A stretch of 64,000 bases of DNA from Rhynochetos jubatus. Its lineage: Eukaryota; Chordata; Aves; Eurypygiformes; Rhynochetidae. The notes under the pieces were generated by a model, which was given only the letters and a program-made list of their open reading frames with translations, was not told the DNA's origin and did not search any database. The position numbers and the translations under genes are program-made. Shown here one piece after another: positions 25,801 to 37,870 of this stretch. The stretch lies in the NCBI GenBank assembly GCA_027574665.1, contig CM050659.1, forward strand, positions 18,453,001 through 18,517,000. The letters are read 5' to 3'. Each line of letters starts with the position of its first letter. The stretch's first letter is position 1.

Positions 25801-28800
25801 TGGGATTTCACCCCAGTACTAATGGAATCAGGCCCTTTGATATACCAGGCAAATTTTGTTTTGGGTGGAAACTGGGGGGTGAGGAATGCCCAACCCCCCA
25901 AAACCTTGCATCCCAGTTGAGCATGGTCCCTCGCACTTTGCGAGGGGCCTCACTTTCTGGTATAGTACCAACAGGGTGGGGTTTTTTCCCCCTTTTCTTA
26001 TTTTCCTTAGTTTTCCAGGCTGTTGTTGCTACCTCTAGGCTTTTCTTGTTCTACTATTTTTCATCTCTGGTGCTAAATTGTACTCTGTGCATACTGTAGG
26101 ATGCAGAGAAAAACTTGCAGGGGTAGGCGCTCCATGCTGTGCCAGCATGCTCAGGCTTTCCCTGCTTAATGTTCTTTTCATATCTCATTCCCACTGGCAC
26201 CCCCTGCAACCCAGTCTGAGCAGGGCTTCCCCCCTTTTCCCTTCGCTCTCCTTGCGGTCTTTGGATGTTTTCTAAATGCACTCCTGTGTCTCACATGTCA
26301 AATGGCTACACTTTGCCATATTGTTCTCAGAGAGCAATCATTATAATGAACTGGCAGCCTGTCAGAGCTCCTTACGTAGGAACTGAAATGGCCCACAGGG
26401 ATTTTGAGTCAGAAGGCAACGAACTGCTGGCCCTTCAATGTCATAGGCGCTTACAGAAAATAAAAGCATTTCTTACTGCGGAGGTCAGACATCAGATCAC
26501 TTATTCACCTTATGAAATTCACTTTTGGTCCTTCTTAAACAGTAAGGCAGCACACGATATTCTCAGCTACAAAGGACTCTAATCTTTCGTGACCTCTGTA
26601 CTTGACAGAAGTCTGTAAACAACCTTTATTCAAACGCCCATTCCTCTAAAAGAGGTTTCTTTGATTCTCAGAGCAGTTTTATAGGTGTGCAGCACTCCGA
26701 TTTCCAGCCTTGCAGGAAGGGGAAGCAGAACAGAGAGTTAATGCTGTTACTGTACCACGTCTTTATTAAAGCTAACAGCATTATGCATTCTCATCTCTTA
26801 CTTCACCTCCCACAAAACTACTTGAAATTAAAACGTCTAAATGCACTGCAAACATTCCTCCTATTATTAAAGTTACAGCAGTACTTCTGCAAAGAAATAT
26901 GAATATATCTATCTCAATAACTGTCACAGGAAGAGCTGGAACAGATACATCTACTTTTTCCCCCCTAGACCCCTCAGAACACAGTATGCCCCTGGGCTGC
27001 TCTGAGCCGCAGCGTTTACATGCTGAAGCCAGAAGAATAAGGATGATATTAGTTCCCCAAAGCAACAATTCCTGCAGCCACACAGCTGGACCTGCCTTTG
27101 TAGGAATCTAGGTCTGACAAACCAGCATACTAGGGGGTTTCTCTGCCTTTACTTGCCATTCCAGGATTTCATCCCATGAACAGGTTGGGAGAGCTGTGGC
27201 TGTGTTTGTTTATGCAAGTCTTGCCTGATCAGGAACACTGCTGAATTAAGAGTGAGAGGAGGAGTCGCACAGGGCTTCAGCGCTTCCTCCCACCTAACAC
27301 CAGGCACACTACCTGGGGCATCGCTTGAAGCCACTGAAGCTCGGTGACAAGCTGGAAACACATTTCTTTCCTCAGAGGCACCTGGCAGCGCATGTGCTGC
27401 CCGTCCCAGTGGACGTGGCCAGAGGCTGTTCAGCAACCAGAATGCTAAGAGACTGCTTAAAGTGCTCTTTCCTCCTCTGCTTCTACTCACCCCTTTAGAA
27501 AGTAATACACAGACTTTAAAACAATAATTAAGTTGCTGTAATTTCAACAACACTTGTCACGGGGTTTTTCCATAAGAGATTTACAGGCACAGTGTTGTAC
27601 CAACCAATACACTGATCCAACCCACTGCAACTCTTCATCCAGGTGCATTTTCTTTCCCAGAACACTGTACTTTTATTCTCTCTTTCTCATAGGCACAAGG
27701 AATATGCTGTCCCAGAAGAAGTGCCTCAGAAAAAACAGAGAAGAGACCTGCAAAGGTTTGATCTCTCCAATTAGTTACCCAGTGATCTTTAGCCAACAAA
27801 GGAGAGCATGACTTGCTGCACAGGGCAATACCTAGCTAACTATGGGACCAAGTGAAGAACAAACAGCCTTGAAGGAGCAGCTCCTGCTAAGTGCCAACGC
27901 AGTGTAAGCGTTGAGAGGCTCATTTTCTCCAACGACAGCCTTACTGTTTAAAAATTTCTTATTCCATATTCAAACATGTATCTGACACACTAATGAGTTC
28001 TCTGGGAGAAAAGCACAGAGTTGAAAACCAACAGCCTTAGGATATCATTATGTAGGGATAAGCAATGATAACCAGCTAGAAAAACTACCAGGCCTATTGC
28101 TAAGCACCAGTTCCTGCACAGTTTATAATTTGACACAGCTCTATTTCCCAAAACTATTTCCTACCTTTTTTCTGCAGGAGCCTCTCCAGTCAGATTTCTT
28201 TTACAGCAAACACAGTAAGAGACAGACAGCCCAAACTACTGCTACAACAATCATGAGCCTCTAACTGCAATTTTTGAGTGGCTAAGTCAAACACAACTCC
28301 TTAACCTAACGCAGATCACCCTCCCCCTGTGCCATGCAAAGAGGTGCTTTAAGCCAACAGGCATCACCTGAGCTGAATTACTACTAGTGTGGAGCCACTC
28401 AGCACCAGGGTCATGCACTGAAATCCAGCTGCTTCTAGTTTGAAGGGTCTCTTTCCTGTGGCTCAGGACAGCTGGAGTGGTTTCCAGAACAGACAACTCT
28501 TCTAAAGGAGATGAAGGCAGAAGGCTAAAAATGTTAATTCCTATGTGGCTAAGAACCGCAGGTCAAATGCTGGTGAAGAGTTTTCTTCTTCCTCAGGGTG
28601 GATAATGACTTTTCCTCTTCATGTGATAAGCACCCAAAGTACATTTGCTGTTCTGTAATTTTGCTATTGATGTACCTCCTGGACATTTGTTCATGTAATT
28701 TGCAAGGATGAAAGGAACAATTATCCAAATATGAAGCAGGGAATCTAACAAAATTGTTTCAAATCTTCTACGAGACAATTACATGCCAACCTACTTCCTT

Positions 28801-31800
28801 CAATCAAAGGATCTGGCATTTTCCCATCATTAATTAACACAGAGCCTCTAGTATCATTCAATCAAGAATCTGGCTAACCTTTTGACAGCAGAACCAATCT
28901 GTTTGAATAGCATCCTCTGGGGCAAATAACAGCATGCCAAATCCTTAATCTGAAACTAGCTCATACGCAAAGTTAGGCTTTTGTTCACTCCTAGTTCAAA
29001 TACACATGCTTCCAGGCATGGCTTGGATCTACTTTGGCATCTAAACATCTTGGCAGTGATGTTGCAACTTCCACGCCATAGATGAAGACGGAACTAACTG
29101 CGTGCAAAACGCTAAATCAGTATGTTAACCTGGGGGCACACGTCCCTGAGAGAAGCTCAGCATTACGTCTTTTAAAAAACACGTACCTAACTCTCTTTGG
29201 CTCATCGGAAATCCCAGCTTGTGCCAACACATTTCTCAACGGCTGACAGTAAAATGCTTCAGGCCTGACCTGCTACTGTTTTATCTGTTCTGTTGCCGCT
29301 TACACCTAAGCAAACGTGTGAGCCAATTGTGCAGATGCAAATGTGAACGTGACAGCTATAGTCTTGGCTGCCAGGGACTGAACTGTGCGCTTGCAGGGTT
29401 AAAAGCTTGCCTAAAGAGCCAAGAGTTCCCACCTGGACTTGTAATAAGTATCGTCCGTGGACTGAGCCTCTAACATACGTTCAACCAGCAAGTCTCGCTT
29501 CGGATCAGGCCGAACGCTTTTCCTTTCCTTGGCACAGCAGTGAATTACTACTCAAGGTGAGAAGCAGTGGAAAACCACGTAAAGCAACTCATTCATAAAA
29601 ATGCAACGTTGTGAGGCTGTGTTTACATGGGGACACTGTTCCCTCATCAGCTGCGCTGTAGCGTGTTCTACCAGCCAGCCAAAGCACACTTTCTCAGCAT
29701 TCACCTATTCTGCTGCCTTTCCTTCACCACAGTATCAAGGTGACAAATGACTGCACCCCCATCCGTCATTTGCTGTATCTGAAATAAAGCCATTACAACA
29801 AAATGCTGTCAAAGGATAAATGTCTCCACCTCTGAAAATAAACAGTGAACACTTACTCTCAATAAACTCAGAACTTGTGTGGAAGCCAGGAGTCATTAAC
29901 CAGGGACAAAGAGTTTTTCTCTGTTTATTACTACTCGAGCAGGAAATGCATCTTTTGGGACAATGGGGTGAAAGGGTACAGTAACTGGATGCCCTCCCTT
30001 TGCCACCATCACCATGAATATCACTTATTGAAAACTCTACCTAGGATTGAGAGTGCCTTAATGCACTGTTTGGTCTGTCTCTGTGGGACAATTTTCTGCA
30101 AGAAGTAGTTTAGCATTTTTATATTAGCAGTAAATAATTGGAATTCATCACATGAATTCCTTTTATGGCACAGAAAGAAGGACAACATAATCACAGTTTT
30201 AAGGAAGATGCTGTGTCCATGCTGGAATGGAGCTCGCAAGGGAACTGAATTTTGAGGCACTCAAATGCTCTTGGATCATTACTGGTGGTGTTGATTGTAA
30301 CCCATTAAGTCCTCAATGACTTGGAACAGACCCATGTTAGACAGGGCATGCTGCTGGCACCACGAAGAAGCTGGCCATCACTGTAGCCCCCTTGACTTTG
30401 AGAGCAGTCAAAATCCTACACAACTAGCTGTGTCTCTCCTGGTTCTTGCCAGCTGCTCCAACCTTCTGCTGCAGGCATGACCTTGCAGCCCATGGTAACT
30501 GTTTAAAACCAGTAACGGCAGCTGTCAATTCCAGGCGTGAAATCGTCCCTCAACAAGACGTCTTGCTGCCAGTCTTCTCACCTACGATGTCGTCAGCTGC
30601 TTCACACAGGATGCTATCAGTGTGCATGGAGATAGTCAAACTGCTTTGGAGGGAAGAGCAGGAGCATCAGGTACTGAATGAACCCTCTTGAATTCATGGA
30701 AGTGTTAAGAAAAATAGAAATGAACTAGATTTTTGGGTTTGGGATCTTCCAGTTTTCAGATGTGTGCAAGTCCTTCTTCCCCCTTCTTACAAGGCAATCA
30801 AGTCACGTAGGGCTGTAGAAAATGAAATGGTGAGATTCTGGTGGAACTTATGCAACAGAATATGACTTAGGAGGAAGTCCTATATTTCTCCATGTATTCA
30901 TAGGAGAAACAATAGCATAGATTGCACATTACTGGAGCACAGATGGCAAAATCCCACAAGGTGCCCACCACAAAGTAATTACAACAGGGTTGAAGACTTA
31001 ACACTGCTGCAATATTCATGTTAAATGCCAGTGGCAGCTAACTGTTCCACATCTCGTGATGTGAAACATTCAGTGGCACTGATAGCACAGGTTACTATCG
31101 GTGCTCTCACTAGTCATTGCAAGGGGAGCGCTGGAAAGCAGAATTCCAGGTTAGCAGGATTCTCACTGTACTGACGCTATCAAGTTTCCTTAGTCCCACG
31201 GTTGCCAACACACCTTTCTTTTCACTGCATTTCTAAATTTCACAGATTGGATCACATTATGCATGATCATTTTATTCCTTTCCTAAATGTGAATCATGCA
31301 GCTTTCTCTTATGAAGCAAGCATGAGTTTCCTCTGAAGTAGGGAAAAAAGTGTAATAAATTGTTACTAAAAGTAGATTACATTGCCCTGCCATAGAATTC
31401 ATGAAAATCTCAAATAGAGTGTGCTTTATTTAATGAATGGAGTGTATTTAACACAAAGGACACCTAATTTCATCTGCACTCAGTATGTTTCTCTTGGACT
31501 CTGAGCAGAAATAAGATGCTTGAAATTACCCTCTATTTCAAGGAGATCTGCAAAGAACATTTTATGACATTTCATCTGTTGGCTTTTTTAATTCTTTCTT
31601 CTTTCTGTCTTATGAAAAAGTAAAGAAGTGACGGATGAAGCCAGATCCCATCATCCATCTTGAAGGGACAGCTGGAGACTTTGCATGCAAATGAAAGCTA
31701 TCATTCTTGTCAACCTGAAGCCAGAGGACCAAAAGCCTGCAGTCCACAACCTATTAATATTCCATGATCAATGTGATCAGTGAACTACAGCACCACAGCA

Positions 31801-33136
31801 CAACCCCAGCAACATGAATTATCGTGGAGTGGATTTCATGAGTTGTTTTAATAAAACTCAAAGCAATCCATTACTCTCTGAAACTAAAACCCTCTTATTA
31901 AATATGGATAGTGTATCAAAAGAGAATGATTGTGCAAGAGGAATGCCAGCTGAACTAAGTATTGAGCACCCACGGTACTATAGTTAGGGAAAAATGGGTG
32001 CTCTTTTTGCGGCTGGGAGAAGCCATCCCCAGGCCCAACAGCAGCCTCCAGCCAGTACGCACCGCAGTCTGGTGAAGACAGAGCTGGTGCCGTTCTGCCA
32101 CCTCTTCGTTTGCTGTTTCAAGCAACTGCACGGCTTACCTGTGCCCTGAGACAGCCCCGAGTCAAAACCTTGGCTACACACCAAGCATTTCTGTGCAGTG
32201 TTTCAAAGGAGAGGAGAGAGCTACTGCAGACCAACATAAAAAATGTATTTCACTTAAGTCGCAAAGGCAGTAGAGACCATTTAAAAATTGTACTTTGGAC
32301 ATGATTAGATGTTGCACACTGAAACAGCCCAGCCTGCTTTGATGTTCAGCAGGACCATTACAATTTCAAAGCTGCCATATCGCAAACAATTTGTAGATGG
32401 AATTTCTATTTTAAGTTTTTTAGCTTAACAACACTCTCAAGTAAGAAACATGGACACTCCTCTTAAGCCATCTCTTGCCAATTGATTTTGCTCTGTAGGG
32501 GTGTAATGAGTAGGTTTCACCCTGCCCCATCCAGCCCATTAATTCTGATGCATTCTTAGGATTTGCACCCTGACTTTGAAACCTTGCTACAATGATGAAA
32601 AATGTTACTCCACTTGACAAGGAAAACCTCTTCATAAAATGTTTATGCAATATTTATGTAGGTTCTTTGTCTCTAATTTGCCTTCAAAAGCTGCAAATTA
32701 TATTCTGCCAGGTTTTGCTATTATTTTTTTCATTTTACCACTGAAGAAGTTCTGAATTGTACTATTCACTAAGCACATGTAACACTAAGCATATTGTTAA
32801 GAAAAAATTGGGCCAAATCATATCATTATTGGTTGGATGAACAGGAAAATGAATAAAAGCAGGCATAATACAGGCATGTAAAGAAATCATAGACACACCT
32901 ACTACTGTTTATCCTGCCTCACGACTGAAGATCAAGAAAATGTAAATCTTCTGATGAAAGACAATGCTTCAAGACATGAAGGAGACAGTTATCTCATGAA
33001 ATGTGTCATTTTATATGAAGCAAAGGAATTAAAAGAATTAACAAAAAACTATCATCCATTGAAATCCCTGTCGGGATGACCCATTTTCTGTCAGCACTGC
33101 TGCCTTTCACCACTTTCATCAGAGTTTATATAGTTT
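22816..33136. other. Non-coding DNA, no gene recognised
   Basis: Unique-looking sequence without CR1 or LTR signatures. GC content rises modestly at about 23160-23530 and 23770-24070. Several open frames of 100-150 codons occur (for example plus strand 25647-26099 and minus strand 27149-27553), but none shows a protein motif. A splice-like segment at 27693-27774 and a palindromic octamer at 31680-31692 are treated in the findings. Confidence 0.55.
31680..31692. promoter_or_regulatory. Palindromic octamer-type motif
   Basis: The 12-base perfect palindrome TTTGCATGCAAA occupies 31680-31691. It contains overlapping octamer half-sites on both strands, and the full octamer ATGCAAAT is present at 31685-31692. 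Palindromic octamers are known dimer sites for POU-domain factors. Occupancy cannot be judged from sequence. Confidence 0.3.
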
Positions 33137-33223
33137 GCACCTGGGTCAGGGCAACCGCCAGTATCAATACAGGCTGGGGGACGGAGGGATTGGGAACAGC
33201 TCTGCCGAGGACTTGGGACACTG

Positions 33224-33454
33224 GTGGATGAAAAGCTGAACATGAGCCAGCAGTGTGCACTGGCAGCCCAGAAAGCCAACCGGATCCTGGGCTGTATCAG
33301 GAGAAGTGTGGCCAGGAGGTGGAGGGAGGGGATTCTCCCCCTCTACTCTGCTCTTGTGAGACCCCACCTGGGGTGCTATGTCCAGCTGTGGAGCCCTCAG
33401 CATAAGAAGGATATAGACCAGTTGGAAAGAGTCCAGACGAGGCCACGAAGATGA
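33224..33454 (+). pseudogene. CR1 ORF2 remnant, C-terminal end of polymerase
   Basis: This 76-codon open frame translates to the C-terminal end of the CR1 polymerase: a stretch around the [13 protein letters not shown] region, then RPHLG-YVQLW and [15 protein letters not shown], typical of the last part of the reverse-transcriptase region in CR1-clade elements. The catalytic aspartates of the reverse transcriptase and the N-terminal endonuclease are absent because the copy is 5'-truncated. The methionine at the start of the open frame is internal and not a real start. It is a dead fragment. Confidence 0.85.
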
Positions 33455-33490
33455 GCACCTCTCCTGTGAGGACAGGCTGACAGAGTTTTG

Positions 33491-33513
33491 TAGTAGAGCC
33501 TGTTGCTCTACTA
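33491..33513. other. Perfect hairpin at CR1 deletion junction
   Basis: The bases TAGTAGAGC, CTGTT, GCTCTACTA form a 9-base-pair perfect stem with a 5-base loop. It sits exactly where this CR1 copy lacks the central part of its 3' region. Templated filler at a repaired break or slippage deletion would give such a junction; that is inference. Confidence 0.7.
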
Positions 33514-33784
33514 AAGTGACAAGGGACAATGGTTTTAAACTGAAAGAGGGTAGATATTTACCAGATATAAGGAAGAAATTTTTGACAATGAAGGTGGTGA
33601 AACACTGGCACGGGTTGCCCAGAGAGGTGGTAGATGCCTCATTCCTGGAAACATTCAAGGTCAGACTGGATGGAGCTCTGTGCAACCTGATCTAACTGAA
33701 GATGACCCTGCTCACTGCAGGGGAGTTGGACTGGATGACCACTAAAGGTCCCTTCCAACCCAAACTGTTCTATGATTCTATAAT

Positions 33785-36700
33785 TCACACCCTAAGTCAG
33801 TGGGCACACTCACACCCCCATGCAGCAGGTTTACTGACAGCAACTACTCAACAATAAACATGTAATATTTTCAGACTAACAGATTACTTGAAAATGTTTA
33901 ACGGTCACTTGAGATGCAAGGATAGCAAGCAAACCTCCCAAGGGGAACGTGACTAAAGGCTGCATAGTGAACCATACGTACAAAATGCACGAGGGCAAAT
34001 GTCATTCCAGTGGCCATTGGTGCATCTCTGTGCAGCACAGTTGAGAGGAACAAATTGACTTCCCAGCGAAACAATTCATGGAGCTTGTGGAAACACTGAA
34101 GGCAATGGAAAACAGTGAAGACGTGGCCAACATAAAGTCTTTGGGACAACAGTTGTTTTGAATCTATGTGACCATTGCTAAGCAGGCTGCCAACACACCA
34201 GACATTTATATCAGAGGAGTATAAAAGAAGCTTGACAGCAGAGTGAGCAATGGATTGTGCCTGTGCCACAGGTCAGTTTGGGAACAGGTTATACTGCATG
34301 CAGCAGAAACTGTAGGAGGGCCTAGCTTCCAAATCCCCTGAAATGTGAGATTAAGCAGTCCCACAGGCACTTCAAATGGCTGCAGATAAGGATTTAATCC
34401 TTCAGTATATTTCTTCCATCCTTTATTAAAAGATGAAGATAATCTTTAAATCAAGAAAAAAATAGGAAAAAAAAAAAATAAACCCCTATGGAAAGCGCCA
34501 AAAACCATCAAGCAGAAAAAGAGGAGAGGAGAGGAGAGGAAGAGGGAGAGGAGACCACCTTATTTTCATTAACAACCTGTGCCAAGTTTCCTCTCAGCTG
34601 GGGCTACACACACAAAGGGTGTGGGAAGGGGTACTTGCTCCCCCAGCCTTGGTGGACAAGGCAGTACGAGCTCTGTGTGGACACTGCATGGACGCGATGC
34701 TGATGGGCTGCCCAAACATCCAGATACCCCGCCTGCCTCTGCCTGAACTACTTGCACATATGCAGGTTCCTGAGAGGGGTTTTCTTTCTCCTGCAATTTC
34801 TCCATCTGACTGCCAGGACAGAAGTCAGCACTGCTCCTACCCCTCAGCCCCTAGGACGCTGCTGGTGAAGCAGGTCAAAGCAGAGATCACCTTCCTCAGC
34901 TTCTACTCCTCCGCCATTCTCAGAGGACCATTCATTACCCAGCTCTTGGGTTTTCAGCTGCTTTTCTTTCCAGCAGCCAGAAATAAGTTTTGCACCAGGA
35001 ATGTAATTTCTGAGAAATTTTTCATGAAATTGTGTCAGCTCATGTAACCAACCTGTTTGACACTTCATTTTCCTGCTGAAAGTGTCTTCTGTTTGTCATG
35101 TGTTGAAGCAATTTAAGATTTGCTTTGACATTTTCAACAAGAGAACAAGACGATTCAATCTGCTCTAGGTAGTAACCGCCATTACATTTAAACTACATCA
35201 TTCAAATGAAACTCAACATACTATTTTGACTGCCATTTCATGTCTTATCTATGATTATGTAGTAGTACTGCCCCAGCTCATGGAACCATGTTCAAGCAGA
35301 AAAGGAAGCAATTTAAAGAAGATCCCCCCCAGTCTGATTTTCCAATAATGCCACCTTGAAACTTCCATTACCTTCTGAAACAGTATTCTCCAGTGGCATT
35401 CTTCAGACATGCCTTTATGAGGAGACTTTTGACGATTTCTGGCTTTTGTTCCAATATAAAATGAAAGCAAAATCTAAGAAAATCCCCCACAGATTTCCTC
35501 CCAAATAAAAACCATAGATTTCTGACCATCTATAATACTTCAGTCCCAAAGGATGGGATGAGTGGCTGATGGAGAAGCTGAGCACAAACCCAGCAGTGGC
35601 AGGGCAGGAAACAGTGAAGGTTGTATTGCTTGACTCATTCATCATATGGTGAGTGTGATTACCTGCCCTGGGAATGTGTGATTGTTTTATCTACCACCTA
35701 CTCCCATTTGAAAATTCTTCTCTGTGCTGCTGTCTGCTTTAAAATGTATTGTGCACCACGTTCTGTTCTCACTAATCAACATGTATATGTCCATCACCAC
35801 CTTCTGATGCACAATGGTTATCACTCATGTTTTATTTATTACAGGGAAAAAAGATTATGTCTTGTTCATCACGCCTTTCACTTCAATTCTAAGCTCTGTT
35901 TTCTAGAAACTAAGGCAACATTTTAAACTGAAAGATGTGAGATGCATAGCTAAAGAGCATGACAGTTTCTCAGGAGGTGAACAATATTTGGATTAGTTAC
36001 TAAATAACAAAGTATTTTAACAGGGTAATACGGAGATAATCTAAATACAGGATTATAGGTGGGAAACATTATCACCTTCTCTCCCAGATTTTAATTAATA
36101 ATTAAAGAAAATCTTTGTGTGTCAGCACACTCGTAAAACAGGCGTTAAAGATCTATCACTTATCTACAAACTACATGATATCACTGCTTTTTACAGAACC
36201 AGTGGACTAAACAGAGAAAGGAAGGGCTGGGGTTTGGTTGGTGTTTGCAGTTTTTCAGTAGTTCAAGCGTAGTGGCATCGTAAAAGGGTTGGATCACAGA
36301 GGCAAAACCACAGTGCAGCAGTCAGATATTCTTGTAAGGCAGAACGTCTGTCTTAATCTGTTACTGTTCTCAGATTGTGACTGAAGACTACTTCTTGTAC
36401 CACGCTTTTGCTATTACCCATCCAGAGAGGAGTCTCTGTACAGGCATTACGGATATCACAAGGGAAGGGAGTATTCCAGTGCAACTGCAGGATCGGGCTC
36501 CATCTCAGCTAACACCCCAAAGTAAAAGCCAGAGACCTCTCCTAGCCCTTGGTGTGCTGCAATGATGTGCTTCCTCACCAAGGTGCTGTAAATGGTTCTA
36601 ATACACTGTACTGTAAATAGGCAGTTCTGGCTGAACGTGCGGTAGCATTATTTTTTAACTTCTCCAGAGCTGACATTTAGGAAATTCTGCATTGTTGGTA

Positions 36701-37802
36701 GAATGCTTCTTTTCTCCTCCTACATACTTTCAAGTTAGCATATCTCTTTCTGTTGGTAAATAAACACCTTCGTGTTCAAAAGTAGTCCAATCTGGAGCTG
36801 CATAAAACAGTTAAATTCTCATTAACACCATGCACTGATCTTGCAAGGAGCTGAAAACACCAACGCAATTTCATATCAAAGCAATGGAGCCTTAAGCTTT
36901 TGCGTCTATGAATGATGAGCAACATTACTTCAAATGACATCTTTTGTCAGAGTTGCTTGCGCTAAAGACAGAGTGAATCCATTTGTATAAATTGCAGCTT
37001 CGCTGCTGAAAGATTACAAAAATATATGGTGCTATCCTTAAGTCTCAAACCATTAATATAGTTAAAATACGCCATCTTTTCCCAGGAAGAACTAGCAAGT
37101 CCTTAAAACACTATCATCAATCACGACTAATTCACTAAATATACAATTCCAACAGCAATAGAAAAAGAAAATACAGTATAGTGTATCATCTGTCACTACA
37201 TCAAGCATCTCTATTTTTCAATGGAAAATGCAAGTCAAGATTTCCAAGGTCTGTGATATAGAGAGTTCATGACAATTCCTGTTCCACTGGGATTAGCCCT
37301 TTGTTTGGTTTCCATTTGTCTGCTGGATCTAAAGCTAGATATTTTTATTTGGTAAAGCAAACCAACGTTAATTTCCCTCCTAAGAAAATATATGTCTGGA
37401 TGTTATAGTTTAGTCACTGAAGTACTTTAAAACTGATCAGCAATCAAATGGGTCTTCTAAAAGATATTTTGATTCCTCAGTCCTACATGTTAACGGACTT
37501 ATTAGAATTACACAGATTTTATACTGCCAGGGTGTCCAAAACCACTACAAGTTGTGAGCCAGGAGTCCACTGTGGTGTGCAAAACGTTCCTGCCCACTGG
37601 TACTATCTCGTTTGATTCAGATCATTGCCTTATCAGCTGTATTCTCATCGTGCCATGCCATGGTTTGGAGCAACGAGCATTTCACTACGCAAGACTGAAG
37701 GTCACACTCACGAAAAGGAACGCAAATGGGGTGAAAATGAATATCGTGGGGATGATAAATCTTTCGTGGAATCCTATTTAATTGATCTTTTTGTAGCTGA
37801 CC
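33785..37802. other. Non-coding DNA, no gene recognised
   Basis: This holds a purine microsatellite at 34515-34555 just after a run of A residues, and otherwise unique AT-leaning sequence. Open frames reach about 140 codons (plus strand 34619-35047) without any protein signature. A patch at about 36900-37020 looks complex and evenly composed, as conserved non-coding elements often do; see findings. Confidence 0.55.
34515..34555 (+). repeat. GAGGA-type purine microsatellite
   Basis: An all-purine tract of about 40 bases built mainly from gagga units with some irregular members. An A-rich stretch lies just upstream at about 34456-34480. Purine-pyrimidine mirror tracts of this kind are variable in length between individuals. 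Confidence 0.85.
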
Positions 37803-37870
37803 TTGCTTCTGCAGAAGTCAATGGCAGAGCTTCCATTTCTGTGGATATGAACAGGATCGGGTCCTTTAAA
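37803..37870 (+). repeat. Ancient amniote interspersed repeat fragment
   Basis: The segment contains a run close to cagaagtcaatggcagagc followed by ttccatttct and aacaggatcgggtcc. This is the degenerate form of a motif very common in turtle, crocodile and bird DNA (gaagtcaatggga, then a mirrored copy, then caggatcaggccc). I recognise the pattern and not a specific catalogued family name. The copy is old and diverged. Confidence 0.5.

Larger units (their letters stand above)
33137..33784 (+). mobile_element. CR1 LINE, 3' part, internally deleted
   Basis: This is a 5'-truncated copy of the avian non-LTR retrotransposon CR1 in plus orientation. It begins inside the reverse-transcriptase reading frame (gcacctgggtcagggcaacc at about 33137), passes through the end of the polymerase gene (33224-33454 open), then the 3' untranslated part. 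It ends in the diagnostic CR1 tail: cccttccaacccaaac, then tctatgattctataattc. Compared with the usual CR1 layout, and with the copy near 59.5 kb, roughly 150-180 bases are missing after 33490 (the segment normally reading as the landmark ttgttcagcctggagaag). A short hairpin-forming sequence sits at that point. CR1 copies are normally 5'-truncated like this one and lack target-site duplications. No active element is present. Confidence 0.95.

Noticed and set aside
25825-25845. Possible amniote repeat piece (ggaatcaggccctttg)
   Set aside because: Only one short landmark, without the gaagtcaatggga part that should accompany it.
33164-33685. Open frame of 173 codons on the minus strand
   Set aside because: It is antisense to the CR1 copy, a known shadow frame of CR1 polymerase and 3' region.
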